A DNA stretch of 49,799 nt from Saprospiraceae bacterium (lineage in GTDB: Bacteria > Bacteroidota > Bacteroidia > Chitinophagales > Saprospiraceae), in contig JAGFIW010000027.1 in assembly GCA_024103195.1 (NCBI GenBank), positions 1 to 49,799 on the forward strand. The letters run 5' to 3'. The translations under genes and the position numbers were made by a program. Positions 1-8,843 of this stretch are shown here, piece after piece. The notes under the pieces were generated by a model. That model worked only from the letters and a program-made list of their open reading frames with translations, was not told where the DNA came from and did not search any database. Position 1 is the first letter of the stretch, and each line of letters opens with the position of its first letter.

Positions 1-24
1 AGAGGAGGGGTGGCCCCGGATTCG

Positions 25-32
25 TATTTTTG
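25..32 (+). promoter_or_regulatory. sigma-ABfr -7 box for the Ddl fusion gene
   Basis: TATTTTTG matches the Bacteroidota -7 consensus TAnnTTTG and lies 16 bases before the ATG at 49. It decides the start: a GTG at 10 would put the promoter inside the coding region. No clear -33 TTG was seen. Confidence 0.55.
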
Positions 33-48
33 CCGCCAATCTCGCTCT

Positions 49-2727
49 ATGGCCCAGGATGCAATCAGGGTAGGTATTTTTTTCGGAGGTCCATCCCGAG
101 AACGGGAGATCAGTTTTGCCGGCGGGCGAACGGTTTTTGACAATCTCGACAAAAGCCTCTTTGCGCCAGTACTTTTTTTTATTGATGCTCGCAGGACATT
201 GATCGAGCTGGAATGGCCCTACATCTACCGGGGTACGATCCGGGATTTTTACCCTCCCGCGGATTACCTTCCGGCACGAACGGGAGGGATCCAGATCTAT
301 GCCGACTCTCTGGAGAATTTAACCCCTGCCGAATGGAACGAAATGGCGGGACGGGTGGGCAAAGTCAGGGCCTGGACCGAATTGCCCGGCCTGATTGATA
401 CGGCATTTCTGGCTCTTCACGGAGAATTTGGGGAGGATGGCCAGATCCAGGGTCTGCTGGAAAGCCTGGAGATCCCCTATACGGGCAGTGGCATTCGCGC
501 CTCCTCCATTGGCATCGACAAGCATTTTCAGAAGCGCATGATGCACGCCGGCGGATTTGCCGGCCCTGCCTATTCGGTCATTACCCGCCAACAATGGTTG
601 ACCGGAGATCCTCTCTCCCATTATCGCGAAGCTTGTCGGCTGTTTGGGGACAAAGTGGTCATACGCCCGGCCAATCAGGGCTCCTCCATCGGCGTTACCA
701 TTCTCCCTCTTGAAAATCCCCATGCTTTCATTCAGGCCGTTGACAAAGCCTTCTTCCGGGAAACGGTGAGCCACACATGGTGGGACCAACTGACTCCGGA
801 TGACCGGATAGCCCGTATCCGGACGCTGTCGGATATCCGCGAAGGACTGGGATTTCCGCTGATGGCCAATGGTGTCCGCGTCTGCCTGCCCGGCGAATTG
901 CTGGATATGATGAACCGGCAAACAGGGGTTGACTGGCTGCTGGAAGCCATCCATCAGGAAAAAGAGGTGTTGCTGGAGGGTTTCATTGCGGGCAAGGAAT
1001 TTTCATGTATCGTCATCCGCACCGGTGAGGGAAAAGCTGTTGCATTACCCCCGACGGAAATCATCAAAGGCGGAGAGGTATTCGACTACCGGAGCAAATA
1101 TCTGCCGGGGTTGTCCAGGAAAGAAACCCCCATACGACTCCCGGATGCGGAGATTGAAGCCATTCGCAAGGAATGTGAACGGCTTTTCGATTTTCTGGAT
1201 TTCCAGGTCTATGCCCGCATCGATGGATTTCATCTGCCTGACGGAACGATTTGCCTGAACGATCCGAACACGACTTCGGGCATGATGCCGTCGTCCTTCT
1301 TTTTTCACCAGGCCGCTGAAATCGGCCTCGACCCCAGTCGTTTTTTGACGTATATCGTACGCTGTTCATTGACTGAGCGCGCGCTGATGGCCGGTCCTCA
1401 TGCCCGGTGGGAAGATATTCCCGAGCGGCTCGATCGTGGGCTGGAGCGAGCAAGAACAGGAGCCACGGACCGGATCCGGGTCGCCATCATTCTGGGAGGA
1501 TACAGCAGCGAGCGGCACATCAGTGTGGAAAGCGGACGCAATATCTACGAGAAGCTGGCCAGTTCTGAAAAATACGAACCCGTTCCTGTTTTTTTGACCG
1601 GCGGACCGGATGCACACCGGCTGTTTTTATTGCCGATTCCACTGCTTCTCAAGGACAATGCCGATGACATCCGTGACCGGGTCTTCCATCCGGTCCATCA
1701 TCCTGTAATTGAGGCCATACGGGCCGAATGCGCTTCCGTCACCCGAAAATTTGCACGGGCAGGCCATTTGACCGACCCGGTTGAAATCCGGTATGAAGAT
1801 CTTCCCTCCCTGTGTCAGGCTGTTTTCATCGCCCTGCATGGACGGCCCGGAGAGGATGGTGAGGTGCAACGGCGGCTGGATGGCCTGGGATTGCCTTTCA
1901 ACGGATCGGATGCGGCGTCTTCCCGGTTGACCATTGACAAATACGAAACGCTGCAAACCCTTCGCAAGCACGGGTTCCTGGTCGCCCAGCAGTTTCTCGG
2001 TCAGGCGTCGGAATGGAAAAAGGATGAGAAGGCCTGGTACGCCGATATCGAATCCCGTTTCGGCTACCCGTTCATTGCCAAGCCGGTCGATGACGGGTGC
2101 AGTTCCGCCGTCAAAATCATCCGAAACCCATCCCAACTGGAGGCATATGCAAAGGCCATCTTTCGCGAAGAGGATGTTTTGACGCCTGCTTTGGAGAAGA
2201 CTTTGGGTCTCAAGCCCAGGGAGGAATTTCCGCGCAAAGGGCAGATCCTTTTTGAAACCCTGATTACCCGTGGGGAGGCCTCGCATTTTCTCGAAATTAC
2301 CGGCGGGTTGGTCACCAAATGGGAAGATGGCCAAATCAGATACGAAGTTTTCGAGCCTTCCGAGGCATTAGCGGGTAAGGAAGTATTGAGTCTGGAAGAA
2401 AAATTTCTGGCCGGGGAAGGGCAAAACATCACCCCAGCCAGATTTTCTCCGGACCCAGCAGAAGCCCGGCGTATTTCCGGGAAGGTCCGTGCGGATCTGG
2501 AGAGGGCTGCCCGCATCCTGGGCGTCACCGGATATGCACGCATTGATGCCTTTGTACGCATCTTCGCGGATGGACGTGTGGAAACCTGGATCATCGAAGT
2601 CAATTCCCTGCCTGGCATGACACCGGCTACCTGCATTTTCCATCAGGCTTCCATAAGCGGATATACGCCGTTCCAATTCATCGACCAAATCCTTTCGTTC
2701 CCCTTCCATGAGCGCGCCCCTGTCTGA
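49..2727 (+). CDS. tandem D-alanine-D-alanine ligase fusion (two ATP-grasp Ddl units)
   Basis: The 892-residue protein is two complete Ddl-like units end to end, against about 300-370 residues for ordinary Ddl, which joins two D-alanines for peptidoglycan in the cytosol. Unit 1 (about 1-470) starts with GGPSREREIS and carries HGEFGEDGQIQG and IPYTGSG; unit 2 (about 476-892) starts with GGYSSERHIS and carries HGRPGEDGEVQ and LPFNGSDA. The units differ at catalytic places. Unit 1 has Arg where the ATP-binding Lys is expected (VIRPANQGSS) and DPN where the metal-binding E-x-N is expected. Unit 2 keeps Lys (IAKPVDDG) and EVN but has a changed Gly/Ser loop (DGCSSAV). Unit 2 is the likelier catalyst (inference). 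The ATG at 49 was chosen because a promoter box overlaps the GTG at 10. The gene overlaps the PASTA gene by 20 bases. Another ATP-grasp ligase activity is possible. Confidence 0.85.
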   Translation: MAQDAIRVGIFFGGPSREREISFAGGRTVFDNLDKSLFAPVLFFIDARRTLIELEWPYIYRGTIRDFYPPADYLPARTGGIQIYADSLENLTPAEWNEMAGRVGKVRAWTELPGLIDTAFLALHGEFGEDGQIQGLLESLEIPYTGSGIRASSIGIDKHFQKRMMHAGGFAGPAYSVITRQQWLTGDPLSHYREACRLFGDKVVIRPANQGSSIGVTILPLENPHAFIQAVDKAFFRETVSHTWWDQLTPDDRIARIRTLSDIREGLGFPLMANGVRVCLPGELLDMMNRQTGVDWLLEAIHQEKEVLLEGFIAGKEFSCIVIRTGEGKAVALPPTEIIKGGEVFDYRSKYLPGLSRKETPIRLPDAEIEAIRKECERLFDFLDFQVYARIDGFHLPDGTICLNDPNTTSGMMPSSFFFHQAAEIGLDPSRFLTYIVRCSLTERALMAGPHARWEDIPERLDRGLERARTGATDRIRVAIILGGYSSERHISVESGRNIYEKLASSEKYEPVPVFLTGGPDAHRLFLLPIPLLLKDNADDIRDRVFHPVHHPVIEAIRAECASVTRKFARAGHLTDPVEIRYEDLPSLCQAVFIALHGRPGEDGEVQRRLDGLGLPFNGSDAASSRLTIDKYETLQTLRKHGFLVAQQFLGQASEWKKDEKAWYADIESRFGYPFIAKPVDDGCSSAVKIIRNPSQLEAYAKAIFREEDVLTPALEKTLGLKPREEFPRKGQILFETLITRGEASHFLEITGGLVTKWEDGQIRYEVFEPSEALAGKEVLSLEEKFLAGEGQNITPARFSPDPAEARRISGKVRADLERAARILGVTGYARIDAFVRIFADGRVETWIIEVNSLPGMTPATCIFHQASISGYTPFQFIDQILSFPFHERAPV

Positions 2728-3580
2728 CCGGTTAAAGAGGATTGCCAGGTCATTGGTCCATTTCCTCACTTCTGCCTTGTTTCTCAACAACCTGATAGCG
2801 TTGGCGGGTACATCGGCTTTTCTCCTTCTTTTTGTGATGTGGTGGCTGCGCTGTTATACCCATCACGGGGAAAAGATTCCGGTCGACAATTACGTGAATG
2901 CGGAATTTGTAGAGGCGCAAAAGGATGCCCGGCGCAAAGAATTCGAACTGGTGGCTGAGGACAGCGTATTCATGGTGGGGAGGCCTGGAGGCATGATCAT
3001 CACCCAAAATCCGGAAGCGGGGTTTGCTGTCAAGGAAGGCAGGAGGATTTACGTTACCATCACCAAGTGGCAGGCCGACCTGATCCCGCTCAACAGCCTG
3101 CCCCCGATGTACGGTCAGGAAGTAGGAGGTGTACAGCGAGCGCTCAAGCAGCGTTTTGCTCTTGAATCGCAGGTTGTACGGGAAGTTTTTGACGAAGGGC
3201 CGCCTGGAATGGTGTTGATGGTACTGTTTGAAGGGGACACCCTGGTTGATGCCAAACGCAAATTGGGCAAGGGTACCATCGCCAAAGGGTCGCGTCTGGA
3301 TCTTGTCATTTCCAAGGATATCAGTGAATCCTCTCCGGTACCTGATCTTGTCTGTCAGACCCTTTCCCAGGCGGAATTTCTGGTCAAGGCCGCCCGTCTG
3401 GAATTGGGTGCCATTCATTTGGATGACAACGTCACCAACCGCGCATCGTCATGGGTATATCGTCAGGACCCTGTCCCGTCCCGGGGACTTGTGTTGGCCA
3501 AAGGGGATTCCATTCAGGTTTGGGTGACCCGAGCCAGACCTTATTCCTGCCCCGATGATGCCGGAACGGAGCTCGAATGA
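2708..3580 (+). CDS. membrane-anchored PASTA-domain protein
   Basis: A 290-residue protein with a short basic N-terminus, one membrane segment (about 24-45) and about three PASTA-like modules behind it (roughly 54-118, 120-205 and 212-280), recognisable from the alternating proline/glycine turns and closing strands such as RIYVTITK, RLDLVISK and SIQVWVTR. PASTA domains bind peptidoglycan stem peptides or muropeptides; here there is no kinase or transpeptidase domain, so it is probably a passive cell-wall sensor or anchor outside the inner membrane. Its ATG lies inside the end of the Ddl gene, implying translational coupling, and Ddl next to a small PASTA protein is a known Bacteroidota pairing. 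A pseudouridine synthase often follows in relatives but is absent here. Confidence 0.85.
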   Translation: MSAPLSDRLKRIARSLVHFLTSALFLNNLIALAGTSAFLLLFVMWWLRCYTHHGEKIPVDNYVNAEFVEAQKDARRKEFELVAEDSVFMVGRPGGMIITQNPEAGFAVKEGRRIYVTITKWQADLIPLNSLPPMYGQEVGGVQRALKQRFALESQVVREVFDEGPPGMVLMVLFEGDTLVDAKRKLGKGTIAKGSRLDLVISKDISESSPVPDLVCQTLSQAEFLVKAARLELGAIHLDDNVTNRASSWVYRQDPVPSRGLVLAKGDSIQVWVTRARPYSCPDDAGTELE

Positions 3581-3644
3581 AACCGGGATTTCCAAGGGGC
3601 AACATATCCCCTGCCCCATCGTTCCAACAAGGAAATATTTCGTC

Positions 3645-6119
3645 ATGGCGCAACGCCTCCTACTAGCGTTATGCGTCCTGGTTTCCACCTATGTGACGTC
3701 CAGGGCGCAACTCGAAGAAGTACCCCTCCCGGTCAACCCTGTTCTGACCAGGATTTCTCCCCTACCCACTCCTGTCAACCATCCTGCCGGGAATCCTGAA
3801 GGTGGATTGCGCCAAACAGCTACCTGCGTGGAAAGTGGCGCATCTGTCTCATTATGTGCCGACACGACCGGCTTGGGCGAAGATGCGATGGTGGCATTGA
3901 TCACCTGTTTTCCCCTCGATTACGGAACCGCCACGCTGGAGGGGATTTGCCTTCGGTATGAAACTTTACCCGGTGTGTTATGGGGTACGGACCGTGTGTG
4001 TTTGTCGGTGTGTACGGCTGGTGGCGAGTGCGATACCCTGGAATGGACGCTGACCATTCACCGTCCCTCCGTGAGGACAACGGAACCAATCACAGAAATG
4101 GGGGGATCTGACGAAATTGTCCTCTGTACCAACCCTGATCCGGGACTCCCGACACCCGTTTTCAGGGTGATCGGGCCTTTGGTGCGTCAGACCGGCGAGG
4201 TCGTCACCCTGGCAGAATGTTTTCGCTACACGACAGGCCGGTTTGGGGGTAAGGACACCGTCCTTTATGAAGCCATGTACGATGTCTGTTTGTCCGATAC
4301 GGTGGCGTTCCCCATCCGGGTAACGGCCGATACCATCGGGTTGCCATTTTTTGACGACTTTTCCTATTCCGGTCCTTATCCCGACCCTGGCAAATGGCTG
4401 GATGACAAGGCCTTTGTCAATGCCCGGATGGCCATCGACCCCCCTTCAACGGGGGTGGCGACGCTGGATGGACTTGACAAGCATGGATATGCCTATACCC
4501 AGGCCGTGACCGAAAGGGATTTGTTGACCTCTGCCTATCTGGACCTTTCGCCTTACACGGCCGGTGAGGAGATTATTTTGTCTTTTTATGCCCAGCCCCG
4601 CGGGCTCGGTTTCAAACCCGATGTGACTGACAGTCTGATCCTGGAATTCAAGGACACTGCCGGCATCTGGCAGGTAGTGCGCGGATTGCCCGGATTGTTG
4701 TTCAATATGGCGCAACCATTTACGTATTATGCCCAAGCCGTCCCAGACGTCTATAGGTACAAAGGATTCCAGTTCCGTTTTCGCAACCGGTCGAATCTCA
4801 CCGGAGCCCAAGACCACTGGCATGTGGATTATGTCCGGCTGGGCGTCGGCCAGCAGGCACAGCCCGGCAACCAGGACATCGCTTTTGCAAGCCTTCCCGG
4901 TTACCTGATCCGGAGGTATACAGCCATGCCCTGGACGCATTTGCGTCCGGACCCCCTACCCTGGATCAATGAGGAAATCGACATCCGGCTTTACAACCAC
5001 TTTCCGGACACGGCCCAGGCAGATCCCAGTGCATTGATCATCAGAGACAAAATTTCCGGTCAGGTCCTCTTGGACCAGATCACCCTTTTGGAGTTGCCAC
5101 CGATTGCGCCCATCAATCAGCGCGACCTTGCTCCGGGTCCCCACAGCTTTTTGAATACGTTGAGTGCCTCGGATTGGGTGGGGGAGCTCGCTTCATTTCC
5201 GGACGGAAAGCCGGGACTTGCCCTGGAACTGGAATATTCCTTCGAACAAGACCAGGAAAAAATCGTCAACGAGCCGGTGGCCCTGGCCAACAACATTGTA
5301 AGGAATACGACCGTATTGTCAACCTGGTATGCTTACGATGACGGTACGGCTGAAAGCGCGATCGTCGCCAAAAAGGCCGGTACCCAGGCTGCCCAGCAAT
5401 TTGAATCGCCTGTTGCAGATACGTTGCGAGCGGTACAGTTCCATTTCCCCCTGTATCAGGTGGATGTCACCAGCCAAAGTTTCAACCTCCGTGTATGGAC
5501 CGAATCGCTCGACAGCGAGCCGGTTTACGAGGAATTTTTCCTCCGCCCGTTTTATGCGGGTACGGTCCTGAATGACAGTCTTCAGGCTTTCACCACCTAT
5601 GTCCTTTTTGATGAAAACGGAGCGCCCGCGGGCGTCCCCATCCCGGCCGGGACCTTCTTCATCGGTTGGCAACAAGGATCCAATGTCGATGATCCCATAC
5701 CCGTAGGTTTTGATAAAAACCATCCGGATGCGTCGGATTATTCCTGGCAAAATCTCGATGGTGTGTGGGAACCGTTCCCGGGAAGCCTTCGGGGTGCCCT
5801 TATGATACGTCCCGTATTCGGACCCGATACACCGACCCATACGCCGGATCTGGCTCACTCGGAAGATGTGGTGGCCATGGCCGGTGATCTCCGTCTGTTC
5901 CCCAATCCTGCCACCTCTTTCCTGCAGTTGACGACCGCTGCCGCGTCCCGGGCGGAATGGCGTATTTTCTGTACGGATGCTACTGGCCGGCCGGTATTCG
6001 ACAGGAACTGGACCGAGTGGATGGATTTGAGTGGGATGGCGGAAGGGTTGTATTTCCTGGGTTTGAAAGATCGGGAAGGACGACTGCTTCAGGTGAGGTC
6101 CTTTTCGGTCATCAGATAA
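3645..6119 (+). CDS. secreted protein with T9SS type A sorting domain
   Basis: An 824-residue exported protein. The ATG at 3645 gives a clean signal peptide (MAQRLLLALCVLVSTYVTSRAQ); an upstream in-frame ATG at 3555 would add a hydrophilic stretch ahead of it and overlap the PASTA gene. The N-terminal 200 residues are Cys-rich and Ig-like, the middle (about 225-400) looks like a jelly-roll or concanavalin-type module introduced by FFDDFSYSGPYPDPGKWLD, and the last 75 residues (from LRLFPNPAT, ending YFLGLKDREGRLLQVRSF) form a type A C-terminal sorting domain, which is removed as the protein is passed to the surface by the type IX system. No catalytic motif was recognised. It is convergent with the SPOR gene, whose stop codon lies two bases away. 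Confidence 0.8.
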   Translation: MAQRLLLALCVLVSTYVTSRAQLEEVPLPVNPVLTRISPLPTPVNHPAGNPEGGLRQTATCVESGASVSLCADTTGLGEDAMVALITCFPLDYGTATLEGICLRYETLPGVLWGTDRVCLSVCTAGGECDTLEWTLTIHRPSVRTTEPITEMGGSDEIVLCTNPDPGLPTPVFRVIGPLVRQTGEVVTLAECFRYTTGRFGGKDTVLYEAMYDVCLSDTVAFPIRVTADTIGLPFFDDFSYSGPYPDPGKWLDDKAFVNARMAIDPPSTGVATLDGLDKHGYAYTQAVTERDLLTSAYLDLSPYTAGEEIILSFYAQPRGLGFKPDVTDSLILEFKDTAGIWQVVRGLPGLLFNMAQPFTYYAQAVPDVYRYKGFQFRFRNRSNLTGAQDHWHVDYVRLGVGQQAQPGNQDIAFASLPGYLIRRYTAMPWTHLRPDPLPWINEEIDIRLYNHFPDTAQADPSALIIRDKISGQVLLDQITLLELPPIAPINQRDLAPGPHSFLNTLSASDWVGELASFPDGKPGLALELEYSFEQDQEKIVNEPVALANNIVRNTTVLSTWYAYDDGTAESAIVAKKAGTQAAQQFESPVADTLRAVQFHFPLYQVDVTSQSFNLRVWTESLDSEPVYEEFFLRPFYAGTVLNDSLQAFTTYVLFDENGAPAGVPIPAGTFFIGWQQGSNVDDPIPVGFDKNHPDASDYSWQNLDGVWEPFPGSLRGALMIRPVFGPDTPTHTPDLAHSEDVVAMAGDLRLFPNPATSFLQLTTAAASRAEWRIFCTDATGRPVFDRNWTEWMDLSGMAEGLYFLGLKDREGRLLQVRSFSVIR

Positions 6120-6121
6120 TT

Positions 6122-6595
6122 TCAGGGGTCCCTACGGATCTTGTGGACATATACATCCACATTGAATTCGTTTTGCAGCATTTTCATTTGCTCCTGGGCT
6201 TTTGTCAGGTCCGCATGGCGTCCCACTCCAACGGCATAGATATCCCTTTCTCCCCTGAAATGAAGAAGTTGGGACTGATGAAGACCCAGCTGACGCAGGT
6301 AAGTCATGTGGTCCCGCGCCCTTTCCTTCCGGAAAAAACTTCCGGCCAAAACCACATAGCGGGTTTCATTTCCTGACCGGGCATCCTGATTGAGCAATTG
6401 GGGCAACAGGGACCCCGAAGTGTCGACCAACCTGAATTGCGGCAGTGCCAGCAAGGCATCTGCTTCCGAAAATCCATGGGCAAGGTCATTTTCCTGTTGC
6501 CAATGCTCCATGGTCCGGTAAGCCAGGAGGGCGGCCACCAGGAAAATCAGCAAAACTGCCAACAAGGTATAACCTGCATAGAACCGGTTGGACAT
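6122..6595 (-). CDS. single-pass SPOR-domain protein
   Basis: A 157-residue protein with an N-terminal membrane segment (about 8-27), a short linker, and a C-terminal SPOR-like fold from about residue 78 (RYVVLAGSFFRKERARDH, then GERDIYAVGVGR and the closing VDVYVHKI). SPOR domains bind glycan strands stripped of stem peptides, usually at the division septum. The domain faces the periplasm in this topology. It is 13 bases downstream of dcd on the same strand and is probably co-transcribed with it, although no functional link between the two is known. Sequence is short and divergent, so the SPOR call rests on pattern rather than a diagnostic motif. Confidence 0.75.
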   Translation of the reverse strand: MSNRFYAGYTLLAVLLIFLVAALLAYRTMEHWQQENDLAHGFSEADALLALPQFRLVDTSGSLLPQLLNQDARSGNETRYVVLAGSFFRKERARDHMTYLRQLGLHQSQLLHFRGERDIYAVGVGRHADLTKAQEQMKMLQNEFNVDVYVHKIRRDP

Positions 6596-6608
6596 GGACC
6601 GTTGACGT

Positions 6609-7145
6609 TTAGAAATGATTTTTCCACATCATGGATTCCACCGGTTTGTCGGTGCGAACCTTGTATTTGGCCGAGGTCTTTCGGTTGTAGGGATTTTCGA
6701 TATCCCCGTCCACCTGGAAGTAGATCAGCTGTCCGATGGGCATCCCTGCATAAATCCGGACGGGCATGGTGCAGGAGATTTCCAGGGTCCAGGTATTGCA
6801 GAATCCCACATCGCCTTTGCCTGCGGTAGCATGGATGTCAATGCCCAATCGGCCTACGCTTGACTTGCCTTCCAGAAATGGGACGGTGCTATGGGTTTCG
6901 GTATATTCTTCCGTGACGCCGAGGTACAAAATCCCGGGCCGGAGGACTAATCCCTCTTCCGGGATCTCGAAGACTTTAATCTGGTTGTGCTTGCGGGCAT
7001 CGAGTTCAGTGTCCAAATAATTGGCGAGCCATTTCCCGAGGTGAACGTCATAGCTGTTGGTGCCAAGGTGCTCCCGGCGGAAGGGGTCGATGATGATTTC
7101 ACCGCTGGCGATCGCCTCCAGGATCCTGGTATCAGACAGAATCAT
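6609..7145 (-). CDS. dcd: dCTP deaminase
   Basis: A 178-residue protein of normal Dcd length, which converts dCTP to dUTP on the route to dTTP. Conserved stretches are LGTNSYDVHLG, the nucleotide-binding EGKSSVGRLGI followed by HATAGKGDVGF, the catalytic-Glu strand TLEIS, and the C-terminal GMPIGQLIYF. The GKGDVGFCNTWTLE form is the one usual in Bacteroidota. A TACCTTTG box 17 bases upstream gives it its own promoter despite the WD40 gene lying just upstream on the same strand, and the SPOR gene follows 13 bases later. Confidence 0.95.
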   Translation of the reverse strand: MILSDTRILEAIASGEIIIDPFRREHLGTNSYDVHLGKWLANYLDTELDARKHNQIKVFEIPEEGLVLRPGILYLGVTEEYTETHSTVPFLEGKSSVGRLGIDIHATAGKGDVGFCNTWTLEISCTMPVRIYAGMPIGQLIYFQVDGDIENPYNRKTSAKYKVRTDKPVESMMWKNHF

Positions 7146-7161
7146 CCGTTAATGTTTGGTG

Positions 7162-7169
7162 CAAAGGTA
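7162..7169 (-). promoter_or_regulatory. sigma-ABfr -7 box for dcd
   Basis: TACCTTTG on the minus strand, 16 bases before the dcd ATG and between the WD40 stop codon and dcd. It implies that dcd and the SPOR gene can be transcribed independently of the WD40 gene. Confidence 0.5.
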
Positions 7170-7183
7170 CGCGCCCGGGAGGA

Positions 7184-8119
7184 TCACCGTACGGCGTCAG
7201 AACCCTTATTGGCCGCTCGCCAGATGATCAGGGACCTGTCATCCGATGCGCTGATAAGGGAGCCGTCGAAATCCGACCAGAGCAGGTTGTTGACCGAGTG
7301 ACGATGCCCCTGGTCCCTGACGGGCTCCAGCGATTGCAGAAGGTCACCGGAAACGGCATTCCAAAGCCGGATGGTTTTGTCCCGGCTGGCTGTGGCAAGG
7401 ATCTCGCCGGAGGGATCGATCGCTAATGCGTTGATGGTGTACCAGTGGGCCGGTGCTTCAAATTTTTTCTCCAGGCCGTTGTTGAGGTCCCAGCACCGAA
7501 GACGGGCATCCCGACCCCCGCTCCAAAGAAGGTGACCTGCCGGTGATTTGCGGAGGCTGAATACGGAAGGAAGGTGTGCATCACGGATCTCGTGCACCGG
7601 CAGCCAACGGACCGTATCGATCAACACAATCCTTCCATCACTGCACCCCGCCGCAAGAATATGGTCATCCAGGGGCTCCAGACAGCGGATGGATCGGGAT
7701 GTGACCCGGAGGCTTTCCATGGGCCTGCCCTCGTCAGGCGACCAACGGGTGATCCGTCCGTCTCCTCCCCCCGAGTACACTTCATCCCCCAGGAGGGCGA
7801 TGGCAAACACTCCTTTGAGGTGATGGTGTATACCGCGGGCTTCCTCCCCGTTATCCGGCCGGATCCGGTACAGACCTCCTCCGAAGGTGCCTGCCAGCAA
7901 AGTCTTCGACTTGTCCAGCCACATGATGGTGAATACCTGATCCGGAATACGGGCCAACAACTTGCCCGGCTCAGGATCCTGCAGATCCCAGGATACTACC
8001 CAGCCGTCTCCTCCACCCGAAAGGATTTGGCTTTGGCCGGATCCCCGGCACAGACCGTACACGGACCCCGGATGTCCGGTCAACTGGTGGATCCGTTGCA
8101 AAGGAGCGAACACGACCAT
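7184..8119 (-). CDS. WD40 seven-bladed propeller protein
   Basis: A 311-residue protein made almost entirely of seven WD40-type repeats, ending for example in GGDGWVVSWDL, GGGDGRITRWSP, GGRDARLRCWDL, SRDKTIRLWNA and SDDRSLIIWRA. Seven blades close one beta-propeller, a protein-protein docking platform. There is no signal peptide or membrane segment, so it is cytosolic, and no extra enzymatic domain. Free-standing WD40 proteins of this size occur in several Bacteroidota; the partner is unknown. It is divergent from the phosphopantetheinyl transferase gene, with repeated ATGCCGGC words in the 67 bases between the two starts. Confidence 0.85.
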   Translation of the reverse strand: MVVFAPLQRIHQLTGHPGSVYGLCRGSGQSQILSGGGDGWVVSWDLQDPEPGKLLARIPDQVFTIMWLDKSKTLLAGTFGGGLYRIRPDNGEEARGIHHHLKGVFAIALLGDEVYSGGGDGRITRWSPDEGRPMESLRVTSRSIRCLEPLDDHILAAGCSDGRIVLIDTVRWLPVHEIRDAHLPSVFSLRKSPAGHLLWSGGRDARLRCWDLNNGLEKKFEAPAHWYTINALAIDPSGEILATASRDKTIRLWNAVSGDLLQSLEPVRDQGHRHSVNNLLWSDFDGSLISASDDRSLIIWRAANKGSDAVR

Positions 8120-8124
8120 ACAAC

Positions 8125-8164
8125 ATGCCGGCCGGGTTTCTGTTGCATGCCGGCAAGCATGCGG
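8125..8164. promoter_or_regulatory. operator-like direct repeats between divergent genes
   Basis: ATGCCGGC occurs at 8125-8132 and again at 8147-8154, exactly 22 bases apart (about two helical turns), with a half copy ATGCGG at 8159-8164. They sit between the WD40 and PPTase start codons and just upstream of the PPTase promoter box. A regulator site is an inference; short GC-rich words can recur by chance. Confidence 0.25.
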
Positions 8165-8174
8165 TGGGGTTGCC

Positions 8175-8182
8175 TACCTTTG
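8175..8182 (+). promoter_or_regulatory. sigma-ABfr -7 box for the PPTase gene
   Basis: TACCTTTG ends only four bases before the ATG at 8187. With transcription starting about 4-7 bases after the box, the mRNA would be leaderless or nearly so. It supports the start at 8187 over an upstream in-frame ATG at 7962 that lies antisense inside the WD40 gene. Confidence 0.5.
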
Positions 8183-8186
8183 CCTC

Positions 8187-8843
8187 ATGCCATTGCGATT
8201 TGCCCGCAAGGAGAAAAACGCTTTCTTCACCGGACTGTGGATAACGGCAGAGACGGAGGAGTGGTTCCTGCAAAGGCTGGGCAACGGCATCGCCGCCGAA
8301 ATGGAGGCGGGGATCCCGCCCTTCCGGCGATTGGAGGCGTTGTCCACCCGATATCTTTTGCATGTCCTGAGTGGCCTGCCCGAACGCGCGCCCTGTGTCA
8401 AGGACCTGTTTGGCAAGCCTTACCTGGAGGGACAGGAGACGCGCATTTCCATCAGTCACTCCGGCCCCCTGGCGGCCATCATCCTGTCGCCCGATGCCGT
8501 GGGGGTGGATGTCCAACAATGGGACCCGCGCATGGAGCGACTTGCTCCGAGATTTTGCCACGAGGAGGAGATCCTGTTCGCTCATGGCAAAGACAGCCTC
8601 CAGATGCAACATGTTTTGTGGGGAGCCAAAGAGGCGATGTACAAAGCCCATGGCCGCAAGAGATTGGATTTCCGTGACCATTTGCTCTGCGACCGCTTTG
8701 ATTGGAATCCGGCTGGAGGAAACTTTGATGCCCGTATCCTGGAGCCCGACACCCCTCCATGGTTGTTTCAAGGGTATTACCGGCCTTTCCCGGAAGGGAT
8801 GCTGGTTTGGGTCGTGGAGAAAGCCCCTATTTTCGTGTCATGA
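8187..8843 (+). CDS. Sfp-type 4'-phosphopantetheinyl transferase
   Basis: A 218-residue enzyme expected to move the phosphopantetheine arm of CoA onto a serine of an acyl carrier protein or a synthase carrier domain. It shows the family blocks FGKPYLEG, ISISHSG, the metal-binding VGVDVQ and the WGAKEAMYKA helix. Length fits the Sfp/EntD group (about 200-240) rather than AcpS (about 120). The metal motif is D-x-Q where Sfp itself has D-x-E, a change found in part of the family. The carrier substrate is not in the window. The lipoprotein gene follows with an ATGA overlap. Confidence 0.88.
   Translation: MPLRFARKEKNAFFTGLWITAETEEWFLQRLGNGIAAEMEAGIPPFRRLEALSTRYLLHVLSGLPERAPCVKDLFGKPYLEGQETRISISHSGPLAAIILSPDAVGVDVQQWDPRMERLAPRFCHEEEILFAHGKDSLQMQHVLWGAKEAMYKAHGRKRLDFRDHLLCDRFDWNPAGGNFDARILEPDTPPWLFQGYYRPFPEGMLVWVVEKAPIFVS

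Noticed and set aside
10-48. GTG start at 10 for the Ddl fusion, adding 13 residues
   Set aside because: The added residues are not Ddl-like and a TATTTTTG promoter box lies at 25-32; the ATG at 49 fits better.
7574-8677. 367-codon open frame on the plus strand
   Set aside because: Runs antisense through the WD40 gene and out of frame through the PPTase gene, both of which have clear family motifs.
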